The translations under genes and the position numbers were made by a program. Below are positions 22,754-32,196 of a stretch of 52,727 nt of DNA, piece by piece. Each line of letters opens with the position of its first letter. Position 1 is the stretch's first letter. Source of the DNA: CAYPXN01 sp964470915 (GTDB taxonomy: Bacteria > UBA10199 > JADFYH01); the NCBI GenBank assembly GCA_964470915.1, contig CAYYEM010000010.1, positions 1-52,727 of the forward strand, in the 5' to 3' direction. Under the pieces are notes generated by a model. The model saw only the letters and a list, made by a program, of their open reading frames with translations, did no database searches and was not told where the DNA came from.

Positions 22754-23389
22754 ATGCAAGGATCTATTTCATTTACTGACATTCCAGATTGTCCACCTCA
22801 ACAACTTGAAGCCTTTTTGTATAAAAAAGGTTATCGTTTAATTGCAGGTACCGATGAAGTAGGGAGGGGCTGTTTGGCTGGGCCTGTTTTTGCTGCTGCT
22901 GTGATTTTACCTCAGGATCATGGGATTGAGGGCATTAAGGATTCCAAAATGCTCAGCTCTCGTCAGCGTGAATTGATTGCCGAAAAAATTAAAGAAAGTG
23001 CTATTTCATGGGCTCTTGGCATTGTCGAGCCCAAAGAAATCGATCAAATCAATATTTTTCAGGCCTCATTGAAGGCGATGTGTGTTGCAGTGCAACAGCT
23101 TAGTGCCAAACCAGATGTATTGCTTTTGGATGGGAAACATTCCATTCCCATGTTCATTCCTCAAAAACCTACCGTAAAGGGAGATCGCTATTATCAGAGT
23201 GTGGGAGCCGCATCCATTATAGCAAAAGTAGCTCGTGACAAGCTGATGGTAGAATTGGAAAAACAATACCCTCATTATAGTTTTTCAGTCCACAAGGGAT
23301 ATCCAACCTTGCAACACCGAAAAGAAATAAAACAATATGGACCGTCATTGATACATCGGATGAGTTTTAAGCTTTTGGGAGAAGAATGA
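22754..23389 (+). CDS. rnhB: Ribonuclease HII
   Basis: RNase HII cleaves RNA in RNA-DNA hybrids, including single ribonucleotides in DNA. The 211 residues contain the catalytic AGTDEVGRGCLAGPV (D34, E35), LLLDGKHSIP with the third acidic residue, and SIIAKVARDKLM with the fourth. The HKGYPTLQH block is also present. The N-terminal 27 residues are a short extension seen in some relatives. It sits 62 bases after rplS, a common arrangement. Confidence 0.96.
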   Translation: MQGSISFTDIPDCPPQQLEAFLYKKGYRLIAGTDEVGRGCLAGPVFAAAVILPQDHGIEGIKDSKMLSSRQRELIAEKIKESAISWALGIVEPKEIDQINIFQASLKAMCVAVQQLSAKPDVLLLDGKHSIPMFIPQKPTVKGDRYYQSVGAASIIAKVARDKLMVELEKQYPHYSFSVHKGYPTLQHRKEIKQYGPSLIHRMSFKLLGEE

Positions 23390-23401
23390 AAGAGTGAAAG
23401 T

Positions 23402-23923
23402 ATGTTCCATTCTATTTTACAATTTCTGCCAAAAATTTTTGTCTGTGTAAGCACTTTGCTTGGAATTATTCTGGTTCCTTTAGGTTTGCCAGGGCTTTGG
23501 TTAATTGTGGCAACGAGTCTCACTTATTCCTATTTCTATGATTTTGGACCAGGATCGTCAGATTATTGGGTGAATGCCATTCTGTTTTTATTAGCTCTTT
23601 TGGCGGAAGTGTTAGAATTTTTAGTGGGCACTTTTGGAAGTAAGGCAATGGTGGAGGTTTCGACAGGAGCGATTATTTCCTCTATTGTAGGTGCTTTGAT
23701 TGGAGCCATGATTGGAGTGCCTGTTTTTTTGATTGGAGCTTTTTTGGGATTACTTTTGGGAGCTTTTTTAGGGGCTTTCATTTATGAATGGATTGTTCAA
23801 AAAGATTTTAGTGTTGCGGTCACTACTGCTGTGGCTGTTTTTCTATCCCGTATGGTGGCTTCTTTCCTGAAAACATGCATTGCCTTAGTCATGGCAACTT
23901 ATTTGAGTTGGAAATTGTTTTAA
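23402..23923 (+). CDS. DUF456 family membrane protein
   Basis: This 173-residue integral membrane protein of unknown function matches the DUF456 pattern. It has an N-terminal helix with LGIILVPLGLPGLWLIV, then LAEVLEFLVGTFGSK, then a long glycine-zipper stretch (about 90-135: G-A-x-I-G-A-M-I-G repeats), and a final helix. Four to five membrane segments are predicted by eye. It starts 12 bases after rnhB and is probably in the same transcript. Its TAA overlaps the stop of the opposing oxidoreductase gene within one TTAA. Confidence 0.85.
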   Translation: MFHSILQFLPKIFVCVSTLLGIILVPLGLPGLWLIVATSLTYSYFYDFGPGSSDYWVNAILFLLALLAEVLEFLVGTFGSKAMVEVSTGAIISSIVGALIGAMIGVPVFLIGAFLGLLLGAFLGAFIYEWIVQKDFSVAVTTAVAVFLSRMVASFLKTCIALVMATYLSWKLF

Positions 23924-25434
23924 GCAATTCTTCTTTGTTTGATTCCCTTTTGTTTTACTTTTGCAAAGTCAGCCCAGATGAAATCAGTAGTTTTCAGACC
24001 TAGTAAAAATTCGCCTTCAAATCCAAGTGCAGCCAGAATTTCAGGTCCCGTGAAAATAAGATTTTTATATAAAGTTCGATGTGGAAACGGGAAAAGATCC
24101 TGAAACTTTTGAGCTTCCACCTCATAAATTGGATTTTGTGCCGCATTTCTTTTGAAGGTTTCATAATCAGATTCTTCTAAAGGAAAAAGAAGTTCTCCAC
24201 TAGTTACAGTATCATCTCTAGGAAAAGTGAGTTCTATTTTACCTTCACTAAAGGGCATGAGTTCATGAAGATGTTGTGTGATCTGAGCATGAATAGGGTC
24301 AAAGCTTGCGTCATCTTGAGTCAGTGATTCGTAGGGGAGCAAATAAGTTACGATGAGCGTTTTCTTGGGATGATTTTCCTGATGTTCAGGTGGGTAGTAA
24401 AAATGTAAATGTAAAAAGTTAGGTCCTACTAGAGCTTGTTTCGGATCTTTCACAAAAAGCACATTGCTTTTCATACCAATAGGAATGACTGAACTTTCGA
24501 CCTCATATTGAATGCTAAAGCGGGCAAATTTTGGATTAGTTTTTTTAATTTTTCGTAACACCCATCTTGAAAGAATATTAGGTGGAAGCCAAGGTTCGAG
24601 AGCAAGAGCACTTTGATTCCAAAGCAAATACTTGCAAGCAATCATTCCTTCAAAGCCCCCCAGTTTAACTCCTTGAACTTTTCTTTTTTCAATAAGAATG
24701 TTTTCAATCTTAATGTCATTTTTGACTTTCCCATTGAAAGATTCAATTTTACTCATGAATAATTTTTTAAGCTGACCAATGCCCCCTTTAACATCAAATA
24801 ATACGCTGTTCTGATTGGCGAGAAGCTTTGCTAAGGGGTAGGAAAATGGCATTTCACAATGCAAGTTGCTGAGAAATTTGATTTGAGCTTCCATGAAAGA
24901 AGCAATTTCAGGATCGAGATTTAAAGTTTTGATCCAGTCGGTGATAGTAAGATCGAGATGATTTTCTTTGATGAATTGGTTGAATTTAAAATAGGGCAAA
25001 AGTCCACGTGGTAAAATCAAGTCTTGAAAAGAATCATTATCGAGAGCCCGATCTAGTTCATCTAGGCTTAAGTAAAATGAACGAATAGCATCTGCATTGT
25101 TGGGAAATTCTCTTTGTAACTCTTTATAAAAACGATCTCGGTGCACAGTGACATCGATTCGGTGTTGGGGAAAAACAACCTGGTAAGGGGTGTCATAGCG
25201 ATTCACAATGCCTAATTCAGAATCTGCGATTGATAAGCGCCCTAAGATGGTTTTGAAAAGGCGCGAGTCTAGATGAGAGATTAGGTTCGGTTGGATGTTT
25301 TTCTTTTGCGCACCTACATCTTGATCGGTATTCAAAACAATAACCGATAGACCACGCTTGGCTAAAAACACTCCGGTGATGAGTCCGGACAGTTCACAGC
25401 CTATAATTAAAATGTCGCAAAATTTTTCGCTCAT
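23920..25434 (-). CDS. FAD-dependent oxidoreductase (phytoene desaturase/NAD(P)-binding Rossmann type)
   Basis: This 504-residue protein has an N-terminal dinucleotide-binding fold: DILIIGCELSGLITGVFLAKRGLSVIVL (residues 7-34). The usual G-x-G-x-x-G reads G12-C-E-L-S-G17, so the second glycine is glutamate, as in some amine-oxidase/CrtI-like members. The C-terminal part (about 470-490, NLIFTGPEILAALGFEGEFLLGLKTTDFIW) resembles the FAD-closing motif of CrtI-like enzymes, with a less regular end. Substrate unknown; no carotenoid genes are nearby. The gene converges on the DUF456 gene. Confidence 0.75.
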   Translation of the reverse strand: MSEKFCDILIIGCELSGLITGVFLAKRGLSVIVLNTDQDVGAQKKNIQPNLISHLDSRLFKTILGRLSIADSELGIVNRYDTPYQVVFPQHRIDVTVHRDRFYKELQREFPNNADAIRSFYLSLDELDRALDNDSFQDLILPRGLLPYFKFNQFIKENHLDLTITDWIKTLNLDPEIASFMEAQIKFLSNLHCEMPFSYPLAKLLANQNSVLFDVKGGIGQLKKLFMSKIESFNGKVKNDIKIENILIEKRKVQGVKLGGFEGMIACKYLLWNQSALALEPWLPPNILSRWVLRKIKKTNPKFARFSIQYEVESSVIPIGMKSNVLFVKDPKQALVGPNFLHLHFYYPPEHQENHPKKTLIVTYLLPYESLTQDDASFDPIHAQITQHLHELMPFSEGKIELTFPRDDTVTSGELLFPLEESDYETFKRNAAQNPIYEVEAQKFQDLFPFPHRTLYKNLIFTGPEILAALGFEGEFLLGLKTTDFIWADFAKVKQKGIKQRRIA

Positions 25435-25471
25435 AATTCACTCGGCCTGGTAAATCCAGGCTCTCGCTAAA

Positions 25472-25503
25472 GTCAGGGGGAGAACTCCATAGCTCCCCCT
25501 GAC
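25472..25503. other. GC-rich hairpin between two minus-strand genes
   Basis: GTCAGGGGGAG (25472-25482) pairs perfectly with CTCCCCCTGAC (25493-25503), loop 10 bases. On the minus strand only three T follow, so it is a weak terminator for the OMP gene or an mRNA-stabilising hairpin. Confidence 0.6.
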
Positions 25504-25534
25504 AACCCCCATCGGAGATGAAGGATTTATAGAA

Positions 25535-26101
25535 TTATTTAAAATGATACGTAAAGTTTCCTAAGACCGGTAAAAAGATCATAGCAGAAGACTGGCTATT
25601 TCCCCGAATAATCCCGGCTGTTTTGAATTGTACCTCTACACCGAGAGAAAAAGAATCATTTAAATAGAAATCGCTTCCAACTCCTATTTGCGCTGCCATA
25701 CCAGCGCCCCCTGAATTGTTTGAAATACTTCCACCTGTGATGACTGTGAGACCTAAGCCCGCTCTTAAAAAAGGATCAATACGCTTTTCATCGTTGAGAA
25801 GATAGTATTTAAGGTCGATCGAAGGAACGTTTAAAACTAAAATTCCATTATCTCCTCTTTGAGCACCGCTGCCGTTATGATCAAAAACTCCCAGAGAAGT
25901 TTGTATCCCCCAATGTTGGTTAAAACGATATTCAAACGCGATGCCGCCTCCAGCGCCAAGATCAAGGTCCGGGAAAGTATCTATGAGATGAAAGTTGCCA
26001 CCTCCAAAAGCGCTGAGCGCCATGCTGTGTCTTGCAAAAACTGGAGAAGTAAAAATGAAAAAAGAGGTGATAATACTCAAAAGTGAAACAATTTTTTTCA
26101 T
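25535..26101 (-). CDS. Outer-membrane beta-barrel protein
   Basis: This 188-residue protein has a clear signal peptide (MKKI, hydrophobic core, SPVFA then RHS, about residues 1-23). The mature part shows alternating hydrophobic/glycine-rich strands (FEYRFNQHWGIQTSLGVFD, FLRAGLGLTVITGGSI, AAQIGVGSDFYLNDSFSLGVEVQFK), typical of small eight-stranded OmpW/OmpA-like barrels. The last residue is Lys after Phe rather than terminal Phe. It lies alone upstream of the oxidoreductase gene. Probably a porin-like or structural OMP; function not deducible. Confidence 0.85.
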   Translation of the reverse strand: MKKIVSLLSIITSFFIFTSPVFARHSMALSAFGGGNFHLIDTFPDLDLGAGGGIAFEYRFNQHWGIQTSLGVFDHNGSGAQRGDNGILVLNVPSIDLKYYLLNDEKRIDPFLRAGLGLTVITGGSISNNSGGAGMAAQIGVGSDFYLNDSFSLGVEVQFKTAGIIRGNSQSSAMIFLPVLGNFTYHFK

Positions 26102-26186
26102 GATTTTTTTCCTCCGAGAAAGAAGCCCCTCAAGATAGCCTCATATTAATGATTTATTGTCCGAAAACAAATTTTTTTTTATGAAA

Positions 26187-26774
26187 TCACAATTTTCCTG
26201 TTTCGATCCATTGCAAGACTTGAATATATAGCTTGTGTTCGTGTTGATGCATGCGTTCAGTGATGGATTCGAGTGTGTCATGAGGAAGAAGTTCGAAACT
26301 GCTTTGAGCGATAATTGGGCCTGTATCACAGCCTTCATCTACAAAATGAACTGTGCAGCCCATTTTTTTTTCACCTGCCTTCCAGGCTTGTTCGATAGCA
26401 TGTAAGCCAGGAAATTTGGGAAGCAAAGACGGGTGAATATTGAGGATTTTTTGAGGGAAAGCTTCTAGAAGAATGGAGGAAATAATTCTCATGTATCCAG
26501 CGAGAATGATCCATTCAGCCCCAGATTTTTGAAGTTCTGTCAAAATAGCTTTTTCAAAGCTTTCTTTATCTGGAAAGTTTTTTCGTTCGATGATTGTAGC
26601 AGGAATATGATGTTTATGAGCTCTTTGGATCACATAAGCATCTGCTTTGTCTGAAACCAGTCTTACAACTTCAGATTTCAATTGATGAGATTGGATCGCG
26701 TCTACAATCGCTTGAAAATTGGAACCATTTCCAGATGCGAGAATAGCAAGTTTGAATGGTTTAGCTTCGTTCAT
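26187..26774 (-). CDS. purN: Phosphoribosylglycinamide formyltransferase
   Basis: PurN transfers a formyl group from 10-formyl-THF to GAR in purine synthesis. The 195 residues show LAILASGNGSNFQAIVDAI, ILNIHPSLLPKFPGLHAIEQAW with the catalytic Asn and His, and VHFVDEGCDTGPIIAQ with the catalytic Asp. It overlaps purM by four bases, the usual purMN pairing. purU elsewhere in the window degrades the same formyl donor. Confidence 0.96.
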   Translation of the reverse strand: MNEAKPFKLAILASGNGSNFQAIVDAIQSHQLKSEVVRLVSDKADAYVIQRAHKHHIPATIIERKNFPDKESFEKAILTELQKSGAEWIILAGYMRIISSILLEAFPQKILNIHPSLLPKFPGLHAIEQAWKAGEKKMGCTVHFVDEGCDTGPIIAQSSFELLPHDTLESITERMHQHEHKLYIQVLQWIETGKL

Positions 26775-27811
26775 ACAAACTGAATCGCTTCTTCGTGCTC
26801 TTGGCGTTCTGCAATTTCACCTAAAACGAAGGCTTTTTCGCCCATGGCATTTAAACGGGAAACAATTTCATCAGCTTGTGGGGCTTCTACTACCATGACC
26901 ATGCCGATGCCACAGTTGAAAACCCGAAACATTTCAGTGTCTTCAATATTACCCCATTCTTGAAAAAGCTTGAAAAGGGTTGGAATTTCCCATGCATCAC
27001 GATGAATGATAGCCTTGCATTGTTTAGGGAAAATTCTGGGAGGATTTTCTAATAAACCTCCCCCTGTAATATGAGCAAGTCCCAAGAGGTTGAATTGTTT
27101 TTTTAGATTGAGGATTTGATTGACGTAAATTTGAGTAGGTTTCAATAATAAATTGCCTAAAGGTTCATTGAGGGGAGGATAAATCTTTTGTAGGTCAACT
27201 TCTTGATCCTTTAAGACTTTACGTACAAGTGAAAAACCATTGGAATGAAAACCTGAAGAAGCAATTCCAATCACTTTATTACCAATAGAAATGCTTGAAC
27301 CATCGATGATTTCATCACGGTTGACTATTCCAACAGCAAAACCTGCGAGATCAAAGTCACCCTTATTATAGAGTCCTGGCATTTCAGCTGTTTCTCCTCC
27401 CACGAGAGCACAGTGAATTTCTTTCAGACTGTCAGTAATTCCAGCGATCACTTCAGTGGCCACCTCAAGTTCTAGTTTGCCTGTGGCAAAGTAATCTAAA
27501 AAGAAAAGAGGTTCTGCTCCTACACATAAAAGATCATTGACGCACATGGCGACTAAATCTTGACCCAGTCCTTTGTATTTTTTGCACTCAAGCCCTAGTT
27601 TGAGCTTAGTGCCAACACCATCTGTCGTGCTCACAAGCACAGGATCTGTGTATTTGAGCTTGTTGATTGAAAAGAGTGCCGCAAAACCACCCAAGGGAGA
27701 GAGTACTTCAGGACGCTGGGTTTTTTTGATGAGAGGTTTGATGGCTTGAACAAATTGATTGCCGGTATCAATGCTGACGCCAGCTTCTTGGTAAGTGCTA
27801 GGCTGTTTCAA
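26771..27811 (-). CDS. purM: Phosphoribosylformylglycinamidine cyclo-ligase
   Basis: PurM (AIR synthetase) makes aminoimidazole ribotide by ATP-dependent ring closure. The 346 residues contain YQEAGVSIDTGN, ATP-binding LVSTTDGVGTKLKL near 60, MCVNDLLCVGAEPLFFLDYFATGKL near 90-115, and VGGETAEMPGLY near 140. The terminal half has the HITGGGLLENPPRIFP block. It precedes purN on the minus strand with a four-base overlap. Confidence 0.96.
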   Translation of the reverse strand: MKQPSTYQEAGVSIDTGNQFVQAIKPLIKKTQRPEVLSPLGGFAALFSINKLKYTDPVLVSTTDGVGTKLKLGLECKKYKGLGQDLVAMCVNDLLCVGAEPLFFLDYFATGKLELEVATEVIAGITDSLKEIHCALVGGETAEMPGLYNKGDFDLAGFAVGIVNRDEIIDGSSISIGNKVIGIASSGFHSNGFSLVRKVLKDQEVDLQKIYPPLNEPLGNLLLKPTQIYVNQILNLKKQFNLLGLAHITGGGLLENPPRIFPKQCKAIIHRDAWEIPTLFKLFQEWGNIEDTEMFRVFNCGIGMVMVVEAPQADEIVSRLNAMGEKAFVLGEIAERQEHEEAIQFV

Positions 27812-28089
27812 GTAATAGACCCTCGTACTTTTAGTTCGGAGATATTGATGATTGATGAAGTTTTTAAAGTCGAATCAACTTTTGTATTTTCTAGCTAACT
27901 CAAGCCCAAAGCCCTGTCAACTTGAGAGAAAAATTTTCTCAAATCAAGAAAAATGTATCAATTTAACTATATGAAATTAATCGTTAATATTCAGTGCGTC
28001 AAAAAAACCTATAGTTTACTGATGGACACTCTGACACCTGGAAGGTACAATTTAACCCGGGTATTTTTGGTATTATTTTTCGAGGGAAT
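27812..28089. promoter_or_regulatory. Divergent control region between purM and the histidine kinase gene
   Basis: There is no open gene here. The region is AT-rich, with an inverted AGAAAAA-TTTTCT-type stretch near 27920-27940. TATTAT at 28071-28076 is a candidate -10 for the plus-strand kinase gene, without a convincing -35. I saw no sigma-54 site (TGGCAC-N5-TTGC) and no tRNA-like structure. Confidence 0.35.
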
Positions 28090-29304
28090 ATGTCCAAAAG
28101 CAAGCCTAAGAAAGCATCTATAAAAAAGAAACAGGTAGTAAAAAGCTCTTCTGCAGACAATCAATTAGGGCAGCTTAAAGCCTTGTTTGAAATTGTAGAA
28201 AGAGCGAAATACATTTGGGAATCGACTTTCGATGCCATTGTAAATCCGGTGATGATTATCGACCGAAACTATCGCATTGAAAGGGCGAATCTTGCTTTAT
28301 CTCAAGTGATAGGCAGAGATTTAAGAACCTTGATTGGCACCACTTGCTATGAAGTGTTTGGCGGTCGTCAAAGTCCCTGCGTGGGATGTCCTTTGCAAGC
28401 GACCTGGAAAAATCAACAAACTCATTCTTGTCGTTTAGAAAAATTTTCGGATGGTCGTGAATATCAAGCCGTCAGTTTTCCGCTTCAGGGAAAACATCGT
28501 GATCTTGACTTAAGTATTGTTCAGTATCGAGACATTCGTGAAGAGCGACATTTGCAAGCGCGCTTGATTCAGTCTGAAAAAATGGCTGCTGTGGGTTTGT
28601 TAGCAGGTGGTATCGCCCATGAAATTAATAATCCCCTAAGTGGAATTTTAGCCTTTGCTCAACTCGCTCTTGCTCAGGTGAAAGAGGAAGATCAGTTGTA
28701 TCAAGATATCAAAGAAATCGAAACTTCGGCACTTCGATGTAAGAAAATTGTAGAAAACCTTCTTGAGTTTTCTCGACAGTCTTCCATTGAAGAACGAGGG
28801 GAAGTGGATTTGAAAGTTACTTTAGAACGGGTTTTACCTTTAATTAATTTACAAGTGAAAGAGGCGGGCGTTCAACTAGAAGTTCAAATTGAAGAGACTT
28901 TGCCGAGTGTTTTGGCGAATGGCAATCAATTAGAACAAGTATTTTTAAACCTTGCGAGCAATGCCTGCCATGCGCTTGCTCGGGGTGGTAAAATTCAAAT
29001 AGTGGCTAAAGCTTATAGTGCGGGATGGGTTTTGATTGATTTTATAGATAATGGAATGGGGATTCAAAAGGAAGTTTTGCCAAAAATTTTTGATCCTTTC
29101 TTTACGACTAAAAAATCGGGGATGGGTACAGGCCTTGGCTTATCGATTATTTATAACATCATTCAAGATCATGCAGGAAAGATTGAAGTGGAAAGCGAAG
29201 AGAGTAAGGGAACCATATTTCATATTTATTTACCCAGTGCATCTGCATCTGAACAGAGTTTTTCAAAACCAGCTTATGCTTCATTGAAAGAAGCTTCGTT
29301 TTAG
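28090..29304 (+). CDS. PAS-domain sensor histidine kinase (NtrB-like)
   Basis: This 404-residue kinase is soluble, with no membrane segments. A PAS domain (about 45-150) contains the cysteine cluster CYEVFGGRQSPCVGCP (86-101), a common form that may bind a cofactor or sense redox. The HisKA domain has the phosphoacceptor in LLAGGIAHEINNPLSG (H177). The ATPase domain (about 260-390) has NLASNACHA, DNGMGI and GTGLGLSI. It immediately precedes three NtrC-type regulators, so they are likely partners. The lysine-rich N-terminus (SKSKPKKASIKKKQ) is low-complexity. Signal unknown. Confidence 0.93.
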   Translation: MSKSKPKKASIKKKQVVKSSSADNQLGQLKALFEIVERAKYIWESTFDAIVNPVMIIDRNYRIERANLALSQVIGRDLRTLIGTTCYEVFGGRQSPCVGCPLQATWKNQQTHSCRLEKFSDGREYQAVSFPLQGKHRDLDLSIVQYRDIREERHLQARLIQSEKMAAVGLLAGGIAHEINNPLSGILAFAQLALAQVKEEDQLYQDIKEIETSALRCKKIVENLLEFSRQSSIEERGEVDLKVTLERVLPLINLQVKEAGVQLEVQIEETLPSVLANGNQLEQVFLNLASNACHALARGGKIQIVAKAYSAGWVLIDFIDNGMGIQKEVLPKIFDPFFTTKKSGMGTGLGLSIIYNIIQDHAGKIEVESEESKGTIFHIYLPSASASEQSFSKPAYASLKEASF

Positions 29305-29363
29305 TTTGAAAGTTTTTTTTAATATTGGGCATGGGGGCACACAAAATCGAGAGAGGTAGCCTC

Positions 29364-30749
29364 ATGAAACAAAGTATATTGGTCGTCGATGACGAACAAC
29401 AAATTCTCAAAGCCGTCCAACGCTTCTTAACTGAGAAGGGTTACGACGTAGTGACAAGCGATCACTATGAAGGCGCTTTGATGGCTTTGGCCACCCAACC
29501 CTTTGGGGCGGCTCTGATTGATCTCAAATTGGGCGATAAAAGTGGGATTGATTTGATTGCCCAAATAAAAAGGGAGCATCCAGATACTCTCTGCATGATT
29601 TTTACGGGTTACGGCACAATTGACTCAGCCATTCAGGCAGTCAAAGCAGGAGCCTATCATTATATTACGAAACCCTTTCAGCTGGATGATTTGGAAAGTC
29701 TATTAAGACAAGCTCTCGAGACACGTCGAGTAAAACAGGAAAATCAAATTTTGAAGAAGGAAGTGTCCTCTAAGTTTTGTCTTAAAAATCTAGTCGGTGT
29801 TTCAGACGCCATGAAAAGTGTATACGCTCTTATTGATAAAGTCGCTGATACCGATTCGACCATTTTGCTTTTGGGCGAGTCGGGCACAGGTAAAGAGTTG
29901 GTTGCCAAGGCTATTCATTATGGAAGTCGTCGCGCAGACAGACCTTTGGTGGCAGTAAACTGTGGCGCGATTCCAGAAGAGTTGTTGGAGTCAGAACTGT
30001 TTGGTCATGTCAAAGGAGCTTTTACAGGCGCGGTTTCTACACGACCAGGACGTTTTGAAATGGCGGAAGGCGGGACTATATTTTTAGATGAAATCGGTGA
30101 CATGTCTCCTCGTTTACAGGTGAAAGTTTTACGCGTGCTACAAGAAAGAAAGTTTGAGCCAGTAGGTTCAAGTAAAACCATGGAAGTCGATGTGCGTATT
30201 ATTACAGCCACCAATAAAAATCTAGAAAGAGCTGTGAAAGATAATTTGTTTAGAGAAGATTTGTATTATCGCCTCAACGTTATTCCAGTCCGTTTACCAC
30301 CCCTTCGAGAAAGATTAGAAGATGTGCCTTTGCTGATCGATTATTTTATCAAGCAATATGCTCGAGAAAATGCACGCGATATTCCGCATATTAGTCCGGA
30401 AGCGATGTTTGCGCTCATGCGTTATAATTGGCCAGGAAATGTTCGTGAACTTGAAAATATGATGGAACGTTTGATTATTTTAAAACACGAGGGAGAAATT
30501 ACTTTAGCGGATTTGCCTGAAAGAGTGAAGGCAGGTCATGAAGAAGATCGTGTGGCACATGTTCAAATTCCTGAGAGTGGTTTGAGCTTCAAAGATGTGG
30601 TCGATGATTTTGAAAACCAACTTATTTTAAAAGCACTTGAAAAAACAGGGTGGAATAAAAACAAGGCGGCTCAACTTTTGCAACTCAATCGTACCACCTT
30701 AGTTGAGAAGATTAAAAAACGACAATTAGAAAAAACGCTGAATGGTTAG
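29364..30749 (+). CDS. NtrC-family sigma-54-dependent response regulator 1
   Basis: This activator of sigma-54 RNA polymerase has 461 residues from ATG 29364, chosen because GAGAGG lies 7 bases upstream and the sequence then begins MKQSILVVDDEQQ; an in-frame TTG at 29325 is less likely. The receiver domain is intact (D9-D10, phosphoacceptor D53, TKPF). The AAA+ domain has GESGTGKE (171-178) and the sigma-54 contact loop GAFTGA (218-223). A C-terminal Fis-type helix-turn-helix follows (about 415-458). It lies 59 bases after the kinase, which most likely phosphorylates it. Confidence 0.95.
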   Translation: MKQSILVVDDEQQILKAVQRFLTEKGYDVVTSDHYEGALMALATQPFGAALIDLKLGDKSGIDLIAQIKREHPDTLCMIFTGYGTIDSAIQAVKAGAYHYITKPFQLDDLESLLRQALETRRVKQENQILKKEVSSKFCLKNLVGVSDAMKSVYALIDKVADTDSTILLLGESGTGKELVAKAIHYGSRRADRPLVAVNCGAIPEELLESELFGHVKGAFTGAVSTRPGRFEMAEGGTIFLDEIGDMSPRLQVKVLRVLQERKFEPVGSSKTMEVDVRIITATNKNLERAVKDNLFREDLYYRLNVIPVRLPPLRERLEDVPLLIDYFIKQYARENARDIPHISPEAMFALMRYNWPGNVRELENMMERLIILKHEGEITLADLPERVKAGHEEDRVAHVQIPESGLSFKDVVDDFENQLILKALEKTGWNKNKAAQLLQLNRTTLVEKIKKRQLEKTLNG

Positions 30750-30774
30750 GAAGTTATAAAACTGGGAGGATTCA

Positions 30775-32196
30775 ATGATGAATTCGAGGGAGCTTGACCT
30801 GTTGATTGTAGATGACGAGCCTAGTGTTACAAAAATTTTTGAACGCTTAGCCAAACAGGAAAAGCTTTCATATGCAATTGCAGAAAATGGTTATGAAGCC
30901 TTAGATAAACTGGGAAAGACAGAAGTCAGCGTGGTTGTTTTGGATGTGTGTTTGCCAGGGATGTCGGGTTTTCAAGTTTTGGAATATGTGCATGGTAATT
31001 GCCCTCAAAGTGAAAGTATTGTCATGACTGGGAAAGCCAGTGTGGAAGATGCCGTGAAGGCGTTGAAAATGGGCGCCTTTGATTTTATTACGAAGCCTTT
31101 TGATAATCTTGAAATAATCATTTCATGTTTGAGACAGGCTTTAGAAAAAGCTCGTCTAAAGCAGAAAATTAAATCCCTTGAAAAAGGAAATTTGCGTTTG
31201 GATAGTTTTGAAGGAATTTTGGGAAAATCCAAAGTGATGCAGACTGTTTATGAAACTATCCAAAATGTGAGTGCTTCGAATTCGTCAGTACTGATTTTGG
31301 GAGAATCAGGAACCGGCAAAGAATTGGTAGCGCGAGCAATTCATCAGGCGAGTTCTCGAAACAACAAACCTTTTGTGGTGATTAATTGTAGTGCTATTCC
31401 TGAAGGCTTGATGGAAAGCGAACTCTTTGGTCATATTCGTGGTTCTTTTACAGGAGCCACTCACGATAAAATAGGTTTATTTGAAGAAGCAAAAGACGGC
31501 ACTGTTTTTTTGGATGAGATTGGTGAAATTCCTCTGGCGATTCAAGTGAAGCTATTGAGAGTTTTGCAAGAAAGAGAAATTAGAAGAGTAGGGGGAGCTG
31601 ATGTTCGGCATGTGGATGTTCGTATTATTTCAGCAACCCATCAGGATTTGACCGAATTGATTAAAAAGGGTCTTTTTAGAGAAGATTTATATTATCGTTT
31701 GAATGTCATTAGTATACTGATGCCACCCTTGAGAGATCGGGCAGAAGACATCCCTTTATTAGCCTATCATTTTCTTAAAAAATATAATCAGAAAACTGGA
31801 AAAAACATCGAAGAAATTTCAGTGGATGCTTTACATATGCTTCAAAGTTATGCCTGGCATGGCAATGTACGAGAACTTGAAAATATTATTGAGCGCTGTG
31901 TTGTGCTTTCTGATGGAAACACTGTTCAAGCTAAAGATTTGCCAGCAAAGCTTGTTTCAAAAAACTTTTACCTTCCTAGCCATCATGAAGAAGATTTAAG
32001 TCAATTTTCTTACCAAGATGCAAAAGAGAAAGCTTTAGCTGTGTTTAATAAAAATTATTTGAATCATGTTTTAAAAATAGCTCAAGGCAATATCTCTCTA
32101 GCAAGTTTGAAAGCAGGAATGGATCGGAGTAATTTTAAAAAAATTATTCGTAAGTACGATATTGATCTTTCAGATTACAAAGGGGATGAATCTTGA
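30775..32196 (+). CDS. NtrC-family sigma-54-dependent response regulator 2
   Basis: The 473-residue protein has an intact receiver (D13-D14, D57, K107 in ITKPFD), an AAA+ domain with GESGTGKE (176-183) and the loop GSFTGA (223-228), where serine replaces the first alanine of GAFTGA. The C-terminal Fis-like HTH ends in DRSNFKKIIRKYDIDLSDYKG. GGGAGGA lies before two ATGs (30775 and 30778). It follows regulator 1 by 25 bases and overlaps regulator 3 by four, so all are in one operon. Confidence 0.94.
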   Translation: MMNSRELDLLIVDDEPSVTKIFERLAKQEKLSYAIAENGYEALDKLGKTEVSVVVLDVCLPGMSGFQVLEYVHGNCPQSESIVMTGKASVEDAVKALKMGAFDFITKPFDNLEIIISCLRQALEKARLKQKIKSLEKGNLRLDSFEGILGKSKVMQTVYETIQNVSASNSSVLILGESGTGKELVARAIHQASSRNNKPFVVINCSAIPEGLMESELFGHIRGSFTGATHDKIGLFEEAKDGTVFLDEIGEIPLAIQVKLLRVLQEREIRRVGGADVRHVDVRIISATHQDLTELIKKGLFREDLYYRLNVISILMPPLRDRAEDIPLLAYHFLKKYNQKTGKNIEEISVDALHMLQSYAWHGNVRELENIIERCVVLSDGNTVQAKDLPAKLVSKNFYLPSHHEEDLSQFSYQDAKEKALAVFNKNYLNHVLKIAQGNISLASLKAGMDRSNFKKIIRKYDIDLSDYKGDES